NCBI GenBank assembly: GCA_002778195.1
Contig: PCDI01000004.1
Coordinates: 1,878,418-1,942,417, forward strand
Length of the DNA stretch: 64,000 nucleotides
Source: Raffaelea ambrosiae
Taxonomy: Eukaryota; Ascomycota; Sordariomycetes; Ophiostomatales; Ophiostomataceae
Direction of reading: 5' to 3'
Shown in pieces: positions 21,391 through 31,599 of the stretch (positions within the stretch are counted from its first letter, which is position 1; each line of letters opens with the position of its first letter). The notes below the pieces were generated by a model. The model searched no databases, had not been told where the DNA came from, and was given only the letters and a program-made list of their open reading frames with translations. Position numbers and translations under genes: made by a program.

Positions 21391-22871
21391 TCCATCCCAC
21401 TCCATCTCCAGCCATCCAGTTTCCCGGGCCGTTTCTGCCAAGTCGCTTCTGCCACGTCCGCGCTGACAAGTCCGCTTGTGCCCGTGTCCGACTCTTCTTT
21501 TTTTTGGCGGCTGCCTGGATCTTCCTAGTTCACAGCTGAACTATCCACACATCCCCTCAGCCTTGTTTCGCAGTCGGCATCTTACTTGCACGGAAGCCTT
21601 GGAATTCTGTGGCTTCTTGTCCTGTTTTCGCGGGCCAGGTGGCTCATGCAACGTCACGACTGCTTGGAGTGTGACGCGTCCACGCTCTCTGGAGTCGTCG
21701 TCTGAACGTTACTCGCATATCTTACACCTTGAGACCGCCGAAAAATAACCCGCCAGATGCCTGGCAGTCCCTCTCTTGACCAGTGGGCATCCGAATGTTT
21801 TGTTCCATCTCGGCCCTTTCCAAATCCTTCTGTATGGCGGATTTTGCTTTTTTTTGTGGGGGTTTTGTTCACTAATTCCTTCCGCCTCGTCTTTGCCGAG
21901 TTTTTCGTGTCGATCAATGACGACAAGCATCTCAGAAATCCCCAGCTCTCTGACCTGCAAGGTTGTGGCTTTTCGGGCCTTTCACTGCGTTTTTTTTTCC
22001 TTTTTTTTGTGTGTGTCTTGCTGACTGTTGCGCAAGACGAAGACAGATACTCGTAAATCCAAACTATTAACCCTGTAACTAGTACTACTATGGTACGTAG
22101 GTATGCGACAAAGCCTCCACCACAGCAAATAGCGCGCTGCCCCCCGGTGGTCCAGCTGCCAAAATGGTGCTAGGACGGCCCTACGGGGCACAGAAAAGGT
22201 TTCGGTCGCCTGTTTTGTCTGATGTGGTGGCCAATCAAGAGCGGTAGCCCGTATATGCAGCCCGACTATTGGGGCTTTTACGTCTTGTTAGTGTGGCTTG
22301 TACGGTGGTGGACTGTCTCACCCCTTGGGTCGGAAGCTTAACTACAGCGTACCACTCGTTGGAACCTGCCCTGGAACCTGGGACCTGCTTGAGAGCGTGT
22401 ATTTTCCCCCTTTCTATTGCGGATATAATACATAGCAATAGTGATTATGCACTTAGCCTCGCGCTATAATAGAAAGTACGCAAAGTGCACTATAAGATAG
22501 GTAAGTAAGTCAAGCATGTCAATGTTGCAGCGCGGAGGAATATTGTCCGCCATTACGGAAAGCTGCCAATGGCAGAGCCCAGCACCGCAAACCTCACCAC
22601 CTGCAGATGGGATGGTGGCCTGTCATACGGCACGCGGGGATTGACCGCTCCGCCGGAGGGGGGGGGGGGGTCCCGCGTAGAAGGAGATAGCATCGCAAGC
22701 AATGCGAGAGAGCTCCGACAGATGCTAGCCAAGGCCCAGACAACACGAAGGCGCCAAGGTGGCGAACACGAAAGCAGCGCGTTTCTTTTTTTATCTCCCG
22801 GGACAAGCCGTGATGGGGCAGCGAAGGAGGCTGGGTTTGTGCTGCTAGACGGATGTGAGAGAGGGTGAGAC

Positions 22872-22896
22872 AGAGAGAGAGAGAGAGAGAGAGAGA
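22872..22896. repeat. (AG)12 microsatellite
   Basis: A perfect AG/GA run in the gene-free region. A CT run on the same strand lies about 220 bp downstream. Confidence 0.95.
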
Positions 22897-23112
22897 CGAG
22901 CATGCAACCGTTGCCAAGCAAGAGAGAAGAGGCGGGACAAGCCACAAGGCACGGGCGGGCGGGCGGTGATGGGATGGCCATGGATATGCCCCGGACGGGA
23001 AACTGGGACTCTCCATGGCTGGCCGGAGTACGACGGAGTACGGCGGGATGCAGACGTGATCTCCGCCATGTGAGCCTGGCCAGGACTCGTTTGGGGTTGT
23101 GTGGACCGTCGA

Positions 23113-23130
23113 TCTCTCTCTCTCTCTCTC
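23113..23130. repeat. (TC)9 microsatellite
   Basis: A perfect TC run. It is complementary in type to the AG run at 22872-22896, so the two could pair as arms of a ~220-bp hairpin in single-stranded DNA or RNA. Confidence 0.9.
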
Positions 23131-23540
23131 TTCGGCAAAAGATCATCCCGCGCACTCGCTGCGCGCAGGTCTGCTCGTCTGCGACATCGGCAACTGCCGC
23201 AAGGGCCAGATACAGGGCATCGCGAGGCTCCGGGCCAATGGTCCCCACCCAGGCACGCCGAACGACACGGACCCTGCCCATCTCGTCCTGTGAGCCGGGC
23301 CCGGCTGGCAGCGGGCAACGGGGCGCCTTCTTCCCAGACGCCTCGGTCGTTGGTTCCTGGGGAAGGCCAGACAGAAAAAAAAAAAAAAGGAGGCGCGGAC
23401 ACGGCACCACCACGGGTGGAAGGTGGGAGTCGGCCCTGCACCCAGGGCTTCCCTCCCGCTCGCGGAAACAGCACGGCGTGCCATCCCAGGCGCCCGCGAC
23501 GAAGGGACAGCATCGCATCCCTCTCACGTGGCGGTGCATG

Positions 23541-23610
23541 AGTCACAGCCGCGGACGAGAAGGGGAGAAGACGGGAAGTCACTGCCGCGGACGAGAAGGT
23601 GAGAAGGAAG
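23541..23610. repeat. Two copies of a 36-bp tandem repeat
   Basis: Two diverged copies starting AGTCAC and sharing the core GCCGCGGACGAGAAGG. A fragment of the core (GCCGCGGAAGG) follows. Confidence 0.75.
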
Positions 23611-25330
23611 GCGAGCTGCCGCGGAAGGGACGACGAGCCATGCGGTTCGAAACGGTCGTCTCGGGCACCAACATTGCGCAGCATTAGTCACCAAAACGTC
23701 GTCGCGGGTAATCTCAACGGCGGCCGAGAGCAGCTGTGTAGAGACGCACGAAGACGCCAGGAAGCGCACCAAGCAACTGTCTGACCGGACCGTAAGACCG
23801 AACCACTATGTAGTTCACTCGTTGGTTAGGAGAGCCCTCGTGCAGCGGCCTGGCGGTCACCGACAACACACCTACACCCCTGACCTATGCATGCCAACCG
23901 CTGGGAAGCCCACCAGAGCACCGGCACTGCCACGCACAAGGGGGGGGGGTGGGAAGGGAAACCAGACCGCTGAATCTGTGTCTGGACGCATAAGCTGTCT
24001 GCTGGCAGGACCTGCCGTTGCTGGGCTGGATTTCAGCAGGCCTTGGCGGGGCTTGCAGGGCGTGATCGGCAGGCCAAGCCAAGCCGGACTCACGTGCCCC
24101 GGCTTTTGGGAGGAAAGGCTGCTGTAGCTACCAACTAGCTAGCTACTATGTAGTTGACACCACTATGAGGATCTTACTCGTAACCAGTCACAGTGTGCTG
24201 GGCTGAGCCTTTGCGCGCCCCCCCCCAAGAACACGAGATTGCACCTGAGGTCACCCGCACCCCTGACGCTCGAAGCCGTTTGGCGGGACTCGATGGGCGG
24301 CCATTAGTGAGTTGGTTGAGGGGACTGGGGGAACAGCGCAAGCACCGCTGCGCGGGGGGGCTGAGTCAAAACAAAAGAACCCCATTCAGACGTCTCGGTG
24401 GCGCCAAGAGCAAAAGGAAGGCAATCACACTTGCAGCCATGCAGAACATGCACCACCACTCCCAGGCAGCCCCCCCCCCAAAAAGACAAAAAAAAAAAAC
24501 AGTGTTTCGACTAGCTCGCAGAAACACGAACGGTTGTGTTCTTTTTTAGGGGACGCTGCGGTTTGTTCCCCGCCCGGGTGCGGTCCCAAGATTGGGCTGA
24601 GGCGGAGTCGTGATCGTGGGACGGGCAGGTTCTGTTGCGGTCGTTCCCAGGATGCTGTCCTAGGTAGCTGTTCTAGGACTCGGTCCTGCACAGCAGCATG
24701 ACGATGCCGGGCTTCCTTTGCTGTGCCCCGGGGACGTCGGAAACGAGCCAGGGGAACAAATCAGAAAGCAGAAGGCGAGCGGCTAGTGAGCATCGCAAGC
24801 CAGGGGGGGGGGGGGGAGGGGGCACAATCCCAGGGAGAGCAGAGGGACGATCATTGACTTTACAGTGTGTGTGGTAGAAGCTACGGCATTCGTTGGTGCA
24901 TAGTACGTTTGGTGTTCTTAGTCAAGTACCGGCGCCGTTGGCCCAGTCGTTGAATGCTGTCGTGCCGGGTCGTCTTATTTCTGCTGCAGCTTTATTTCAG
25001 CCCCAATCCGTTTCTTATTTATTCTGTAAATCTTGTTTATTCGTTCTGTCTTCCCTTTTGGATTTCTTTTTTATCTTCCTTTTCTATGAAACCGCCTGCT
25101 ACTAACCGCCTGTTGTCTTGACACCTCAGACCGTTCTTTTTTTTACTATCTGTACATTGCCCCCCCCTCCTGATCCGGGCCTGATCGTTTTCTCGCATCG
25201 TCTCAGCCAGTCTCCCAGTCCAATCTTTGTATCGCATGTGATCGGTTTCTTGTGTGCCTTGTTCTTGTGTGCCTTGTCATCAAGGAATGGTCGTCCGTCT
25301 TGTCCTTGTTTGTCGTCGTTGCCGCCCCCA

Positions 25331-25486
25331 ATGTATGTCGACGTCATGGATTTTGGGAACCTCATGTTCGACACGTCGGACCACTCCGACTCGGGCATGG
25401 CGGCGCCCGATTTTGACTTTTACTTCTTGCAGTCGCAGGCCGACATGCCCATGCTGGGTGTCGGTGTGGACGCGGCGACGACCTCT

Positions 25487-25535
<49 letters not shown>

Positions 25536-26076
25536 CACCCCATCTGCGCCGGCCGGCCATCCACACGCAGTTCGCCATGGACGAGGACCTGGCCTTCCTG
25601 GCCACCGGCGGGCCGCCTGCCTCGTGCGGCACCTCCGGCATGGCCGCCTTTGGCCTGACGGCCACAGCAGCCACCGCCGCTGCCGACAGCGCGGCGAGCC
25701 TGGCCATGATGCCAGGCACAACGCGCGCCTTTTTTGGACAGCAGCAGCAGCAGCAACACCAGCAGCAGCAACACCAGCAGCAACACCAGCAGCACCACCA
25801 CCACCACCGTCTGCAGCCGCCCCCCCAGCCGCCGATCCTGTTCTCGACCTCGGATCCCACTGCCAAGACGTCGGGTCTGATCATGGTGCCGGGCCCAGCA
25901 AACGTGACCGGAACCAACACGACTGCCGCCACCAGCCACACCACGCCGACCGCCACCACCACCGCGGCCAGAGCAGCCGCCGCCGGCAGTCTGTCGCCGG
26001 CCGCGCCGCGGTCGCGCGGCTCGACTGCGTCGGCCGACCCGCCGTTGCCGCATCTTCTGCATCCCTACGATGCAGA

Positions 26077-26115
<39 letters not shown>

Positions 26116-26772
26116 GTCCGCGTCCGCGTCCACCTCCACCTCCACCTCCACTACGCGGCCGCCGCCCGGGCTCGGGCTCGGCGGGACGGCCTTGTCGCCG
26201 TCGGGCTCGAGCACGAGCCTGCAGCAGCTGGGCCAGCTCCAGCTGAGCCTGAGTCCTCGTCTCCCGGTCCCGTCGGTCCAGCAGGCCCAGCAGTCCCAGC
26301 AGGCGGCCCAGCAGGCGGCCCAGCACAGGCGCCTCGAGCGGCGCGGGCACACCAAGTCGCGGCGCGGCTGCTACAACTGCAAGCGGCGGCGCATCAAGTG
26401 CCAGGAGACGCGGCCGGCGTGCGGGCACTGTCTCAAGACGGGGCTGCAGTGCGAGTACCCGACGGCGCCGCTGGTGAACCACCAGCCGCAGCACCAGATC
26501 CCGCTGTTCAGCCTGCAGGACATGCGCTTCTTCCAGCACTTTCTCGAGCGCTGCTGCCCGCACTACCCGCTGGGCCACGACACGCTGTGGACGCACGAGG
26601 TGCCGATCCTGTCCCACAGCCACGACTACCTGATGCACGCGCTGCTGGGCATGGCCGCGTCCGACCTGATGCAGCACGACGCCAGCCTGGCCGCCGCCGC
26701 CATGGACCACCGCGTCAAGGCCATCCGCGCCATCAAGCGGACCCTGGGCGCGATGGCGCGACGGCCACCACC

Positions 26773-26803
<31 letters not shown>

Positions 26804-27835
26804 GTGGTGGTGGCTCCGCCTCCCGAGGCCGGAGGAGGCCGAGCCAAGGAAGACGGAGGCACGCCGGGGGAGGGAGCCGCACTGGCCAGCGGCGCACCAC
26901 CACCAACGAGCGAGCCCATGTTCGAAGAGGGCAACGCGCTGATGGCGACGTGTCTGGCGCTGACGTTCCAGTCGGTGCTGCTGGACGACGGCATGGCCGA
27001 GTACATGACGTTCATCCGGGGCATCCTGGTGGTGGCGGTGCAGATGTACATCCGGGGCACGCGCCTGATCTTCCGCGGCATGCTGGACAATGCGCAGGTC
27101 GACATGGTGGCGTCGGCGCTGGGGCCGGTGGTGGTGGACCGGCAGTGGAGCCGCGCCGCCGTGGCGGCGGTGCACCGGCTGGGCCCGCTGTGCGACGGCG
27201 ACCCGGTGGCGACGGCGTACCACGCGCTGGTGGTGGAGATGGCGGAAGCCTTGTTGGTGTCCCCGACTGAGGGTAAGTTGTCGCGGTACGGTTGTTGAAG
27301 CATTCCCTTCTTCTGTTGTGTCCATGTTTCCAATTTGTGTAATTTTCGTTTATTTCTTTCCATCCCTTTTCCTTTCCATCCCTCTTCCTTTCTTTTCTTT
27401 CTCTCCCCTTTCTCTTTCCATCTTTTTGACCTTCACCACTAACCACTCCTAGCTTACGCTGCCATGAGCCGCCACTACGCTTGGTGGATGCGCCTCCCCC
27501 AGGAACAGTTCCGGCAGGTCATCGACATGGACCGGCCCGTCTTTGTCCTGCTGGCGTCCCACTGGATCGCCCTCAAGCAGATCATGGCACGCATCACCCA
27601 GGTCGAGCTGACGTTTGACAACCGGCCCGACCACCAGAAGCGGCCAGAGTCGCGCAAGACACAAGACGAAAGCCACAGTCCACATCCCAGCCAGGACGAC
27701 CCCATAGACCAGGGCACCTTCCGCTGGCTGAAACATCTCAACCGGCAGGTCGACGCCGAGCACGCGAGCTACAACGAGTGGCCCTGGTGGGTGGAGGCGG
27801 AGCTGGAGCGGGATCCGCGTGCATTCAGGGAGTAG
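25331..27835 (+). CDS. Zn2Cys6 transcription factor, sterol-uptake-control (Upc2)-like subgroup
   Basis: A nuclear fungal transcription factor of 774 residues. Exons 25331-27272 and 27453-27835 are joined across a 180-bp intron (donor gtaagt, acceptor cctag). The ATG at 25331 fits; 25346 is a close in-frame alternative. The binuclear zinc cluster is complete: Cys 347, 350, 357, 364, 367, 374 (CX2CX6CX6CX2CX6C), preceded by the basic stretch RRGHTKSRRG. Then come the landmarks FSLQDMRFFQHFLERC and HDYLMHALLGMAASDL of a fungal activation/regulatory domain. The zinc cluster and these blocks resemble regulators annotated as sterol uptake control protein, but the target pathway is not proven. The N-terminal 340 residues are low complexity: a Gln tract (25487-25534), a mixed Gln/His tract (about 25740-25810), a Thr run and a Ser/Thr run. 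A Pro run interrupts the C-terminal half. Confidence 0.9.
25487..25534 (+). repeat. CAG/CAA triplet repeat encoding poly-Gln
   Basis: Sixteen glutamine codons, mostly CAG with CAA interruptions, in the N-terminal part of the Zn2Cys6 regulator. The purer 5' part is the more likely to change length. Confidence 0.95.
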
Positions 27836-29485
27836 AGATGGGATGTTGGGCATATGTTTACGTTGTTTTGTTCTACTTTTTGTTCTTCTTTTTTTCCTTC
27901 ATTCCTTTCTTTCGTTTTTTTTTGCATTTATTCTTCTCATTCATTTCCCCTTCCTTTTTTCATCCATTTCTTCTTCTCTTTCGTTGTTGCATCTTTTTCT
28001 TCAACTCTCCCTTCTTCTGCTTTCTTCCTCCACTTTCTTCTTCTTCTCGGCTTGTTATTGCTTGTCTTCGTCTTCTGTCTTTATGCGGGTTGTACACTCC
28101 TCGTACATATAGATACCCTCATCATCACTCTCCCTTCATCAAAAGCATATTCATGTTGTCCAAAACACGGACGTCGCAGCTGTCCTTGGCCAATGCTGTC
28201 AGCCTAGAATACATTCAGATACCTTCAAGTTTCTTTTCGGAGCAGATGTCATCCATGTGTCGATTGGTTGATCTTTGTCTTGGCTCCGGCAAGCACCAAT
28301 CAGACGTGCACAAATCAAGAAACCCTGCAGAGAGCTCACCGAGACACCAAACAGGAAAGCGAAGCTTCACAAGGGAGAGCGAGGATGCAGACAAACACAG
28401 CCAGACGCCACATGGATGCCAAGGCTGCCTTGCCCGTTGTCGCTCCCTGTAACGCCAACAGGACAAGGCCCAGAAGAAGGCAGGATTGCTCCAAACGTGC
28501 CCTGTCTCCCTGAGCGCTTTCTATGCCCAGGCTGTCTATTTGCCGACTTTGTCTTTTTGTCTCGTGCCGTTGCTACTGACCCTCTGCCTCTATTCCTCTT
28601 CTCGACCAAATCCCGCGCAACCATAGTTCTGGGTTCTGCCCTGTCAAAGAACGAAGAGGCAGAGGATGGGCACTGCCACTTTTCAACATATCACCCCACT
28701 TTTCTGGCAAATCGGTAAACAACGATTGGCTGGACGCAAAACCCAAGCCCAGCAAAGCCCCGCAACGCCTCCCCAGAAGAACCAACCGTATTGCGCGAGA
28801 CAGAGAGTGGAGTTGTTTGTGTTTAGCGGCAAGGCTGAGCGAGGAGAACCTGGGAAGCTGGAAGGCGGGGCTATAGCGCACTGTCATACGGTGGACTGTA
28901 TTATGCCCCCAGCTGTCTCTCTGTAAGCGGTCCTCCCCAGGCAGGCCACGAGATCAGGCCTAGTTCGAGCCAACCAACAGAAAGTAAAGCTGCCGTTCGA
29001 TCTCTTTGCTTTTTTGGGGGTTTTCTGTTTTTTTTTTGTTTTTTTTTCTCTTATTCTTCCCTTTCCCACGCTTGCCACTAAATGGGCCGTGTCTCGCATT
29101 CGTGGCCGTTCTGGGGCAAAGACGTTGGCGCCAGGCGAGGGAAGACGGAAGCGAGACCGTGATGTCGCCTTTTTGGGGATGGCTGGCTGGCTGGCAAAAG
29201 TGGCCTGGCCGCAGTGAAGGCCGTGGCCAGATTTTGCCAAGGAATCCGACAAATCGGATCTCTCTCTTTGGGGTTGCAGTGCGATGATTGCTACAGGAAC
29301 AATGGGCAGCCCACGCAACAACACACTGCAGGCAGGCAGATATATAATGGGACGAAGGGTCACACTGAGCAGGGCTCAGCGGCAGGTCATAAAACCAATC
29401 TGAAATTCCTTGCCGTTTCGTCTTGCCAGTGTACCGTTTGGCAAACTCTCCAAGACACTCTGTCCCCATACTCCATAAAGACAAA
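27836..29485. other. Intergenic, 1.65 kb
   Basis: Tandem spacing between two plus-strand genes. The left part (27850-28060) is T-rich, as expected for the 3' UTR of the Zn2Cys6 gene. The rest should contain the promoter of the next gene. No credible additional gene was seen; the open frames in T-rich DNA encode Phe/Ser/Leu strings. Confidence 0.5.
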
Positions 29486-29789
29486 ATGCCAGCCATGGCT
29501 TTCTTGCGCAAGACGTCACGAGGTGCCAAGGACAACGATAGGAACAACAAGAACAACAACAAGAACAACACCAACACCCGTCTGTCCGGGCTCGACGACG
29601 GTGGACAGCCAGCTGCTGCTGTTGGCGATGACGACCAGAAAAAGCTGAAGGAGGCTGAGGCGGCCGCAGCTGAGGCCGAGCGTGACGCTGATGCCGTCTC
29701 AGGAGAAGAGAACAGCAACAACAACAACAGCGACGGAGAGACCTTGTCGCCGCCGGCCTACGACTCTCTGTACGCGGGGGGGACGGCCG

Positions 29790-29820
<31 letters not shown>

Positions 29821-30835
29821 GTCCTTGCCCGTCCCCCCCTTCCTCCCGACCATCCAGTTCCAGGTCGAGACTGTCGGCAAGCCGCGCTTCCGCACGCCCG
29901 GCCCGCCCTCCGCCGAGCCCGTCATGGTCTACCTCGTCGGCGACGACGTCTCCCATGCCGTCCTTCCCACCGACGTCGGCGCCCGCAGCAACGCCAGCCA
30001 GCCGGCGTTCCTCTCCATGCGGCAGTCGTCCCTGGCCGAGTCGTGCGCGCTCGTCGCCGGCGGGCGGCCTCTGGGCCACGGCGTCGGCCGCTCGTGGGGG
30101 GGAGACAAAGAATCCGCGACAGGCGTGCTGCGCACCCTGAGCACGACCACCTACCGGGCTGGTCCGGGCCGGCCGCCGCACGTGACGATCGATTGGGAAA
30201 AGTTGACGGAGACGCAGATGGACGCCGGTGACGATGCCGACCAAAACGGGCCGGCTCCTTTTTCGACGTATGCGCCGGACCCGGCCTGTCCGCCTCCCCC
30301 CCCGTCATCTCGGTCGCCCGCCGCGTCCCCCTTTGACATCACCCGCAAGGATTTCCTCTCCCGCACGCAGCGCTTCACCATCCCCCGGCTCGGCACGTTC
30401 GCGTGGCGCTACGCCGGCCGCGCCGAGCGCAAGGCGGCCACCGCCGCGGTCGGCCTCCCGGGCGACGCCATCCACAGCCTGCTCGTCTTGGACCACGTTG
30501 CTCCCGGGGTGGGCTCGGCTACCACCACTGCGACTACGGCTACTCACCGCCCGGTGGCGCGGCTGATCCGCAGCGACGCGCTGCGGGCGCGTGGGAGCAC
30601 GGCGTTGTCGGCGGGCAACGGCGGACGGCTGCAGATGGACCTGCGGGCGTGGGACCCAGACCTGCCCGAACACGACCGGAAGGGGTCGCCGAAAGAAGAA
30701 GAAGAAGAAGAAGAAGCGGCGGCGTCCGAGGCGCGACAGCGGGACCGGGACCGGGACCGGGACCGGGACACGGTGGTGGTGGCGGCGGTGACGACGTGTC
30801 TGGTGATGCTCAAGAGGGAGACGGACCGGGCTTGA
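29486..30835 (+). CDS. Hypothetical protein with PPxY motif, low-complexity N-terminus
   Basis: I do not recognise this gene. The single-exon model gives 449 residues (ATG at 29486; 29495 is a second in-frame ATG). The N-terminal third is Asn/Asp/Ala-rich with an Ala run. It contains SPPAYDSLY (Pro89-Pro90-Ala91-Tyr92), a PPxY motif of the kind bound by WW domains of Nedd4/Rsp5 ligases. The C-terminal part looks globular: TRKDFLSRTQRFTIPRLGTF, WRYAGRAERKA, HSLLVLDHV, VARLIRSDALRARGSTAL, LQMDLRAWDPD and finally VVVAAVTTCLVMLKRE. That order of strands and a closing hydrophobic helix recalls small fungal tubby-C-like (DUF6593/LURP-one type) proteins, a weak inference. There is no signal peptide or convincing membrane segment. 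Acidic (poly-Glu) and RDRDRD repeats interrupt the end of the domain. It converges with the LtrA-family gene. Confidence 0.75.
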
Positions 30836-31599
30836 TGGCGGGCATTGTCGGGAGGTCGTAAAGGGGTGTCGACGAGAGGAGTGGCTCGGAAAACAGGGCA
30901 AGAAGAACATTGGATCTACATATGTATGATGATGGGTGGTGTTTTACGGGAAAGACCTGCGCTCTTGGGACTCCCATCAGCTTTGTGTATCTGGTTTTGG
31001 GTTTGCTTTTGATTGGAGTTTGCCTGCTTTCTGCTTTATTCATATGCTTTGAAGAATACGCAGTGGAGAAAATGCCATTGTTTCTGACAGAATGCACCAA
31101 ATCTATCGTCTTTGCTGGGGTGCTATCCAAGCAGTTGCAGCTGTCTCCTAACAACAGAACCACATGGGAATGCCAGTGGTACTACTATAGAAAGTCCAAG
31201 GCTCCAACCACACCATAAAAGAGTATTCCACACCTATGTCTTTCACGTACGGCCATAGATGCTGGAAAGCACGGGATCCCGTCCGCTCTCCCCTAGTTAA
31301 ACCAGCAATCGGCGGATTAGTAGTTGGGTCGGTGACGACCAGCGAATACCCGCTGCTGTACGTTTTTTTTTGTCTTTCTTTTTCTTTTTCTTTTTTTTCC
31401 CTTTTTTCTTTTCCTTGTCCTTTTTCCTTTTCTTCCTTTTTGTCTTTTGCTTCTTCTTTATATTATTACTCTTGCTATTGTCGTAAGACTTGAACTGCTC
31501 TTGTCGTGCTTATGCGGGTATCATGAGGCTCAACCTCTAAATTACTAATATAAACAACGTTTCTAATAAACCTCAGCCATTCCTTTCTTCCCCTCCTCC
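30836..31599. other. Convergent intergenic region, 0.76 kb
   Basis: The 3' regions of the unknown plus-strand gene and the LtrA-family minus-strand gene meet here. A long T-rich block (about 31360-31460) is present. No gene was seen. Confidence 0.5.

Larger units (their letters stand above)
13511..25330. other. 11.8-kb gene-free region
   Basis: I found no credible gene on either strand. The longest open frames, such as 22553-23539 (-) and 22902-23687 (+), overlap each other antisense, derive from biased repeats, and lack domain-like sequence. Contents include GA, CT and GT microsatellites, G runs of 10-15, a 10-bp-unit minisatellite, several two-copy tandem repeats, an AT-rich patch near 18860-18925, and at least nine copies of the words TACTCGTA/TACGAGTA. 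The right end must include the promoter of the Zn2Cys6 regulator and the left end the promoter of the GH128 gene. It could also host non-coding transcripts, which sequence alone cannot show. Confidence 0.5.

Noticed and set aside
20874..21539. 221-codon frame with regular Ser-Val-Arg repeats
   Set aside because: The regularity comes from the 10-bp minisatellite and not from a protein repeat.
22553..23687. Overlapping 260-330-codon frames on both strands
   Set aside because: They are mutually antisense, built from repeats (GA/CT runs, 36-bp repeat), and have no domain-like sequence or sensible intron structure.
13511..25330. Degraded transposon or biosynthetic gene cluster remnants
   Set aside because: I saw no terminal repeats, transposase or polyprotein motifs, no synthase motifs and no strong AT bias that would point to RIP-mutated elements.
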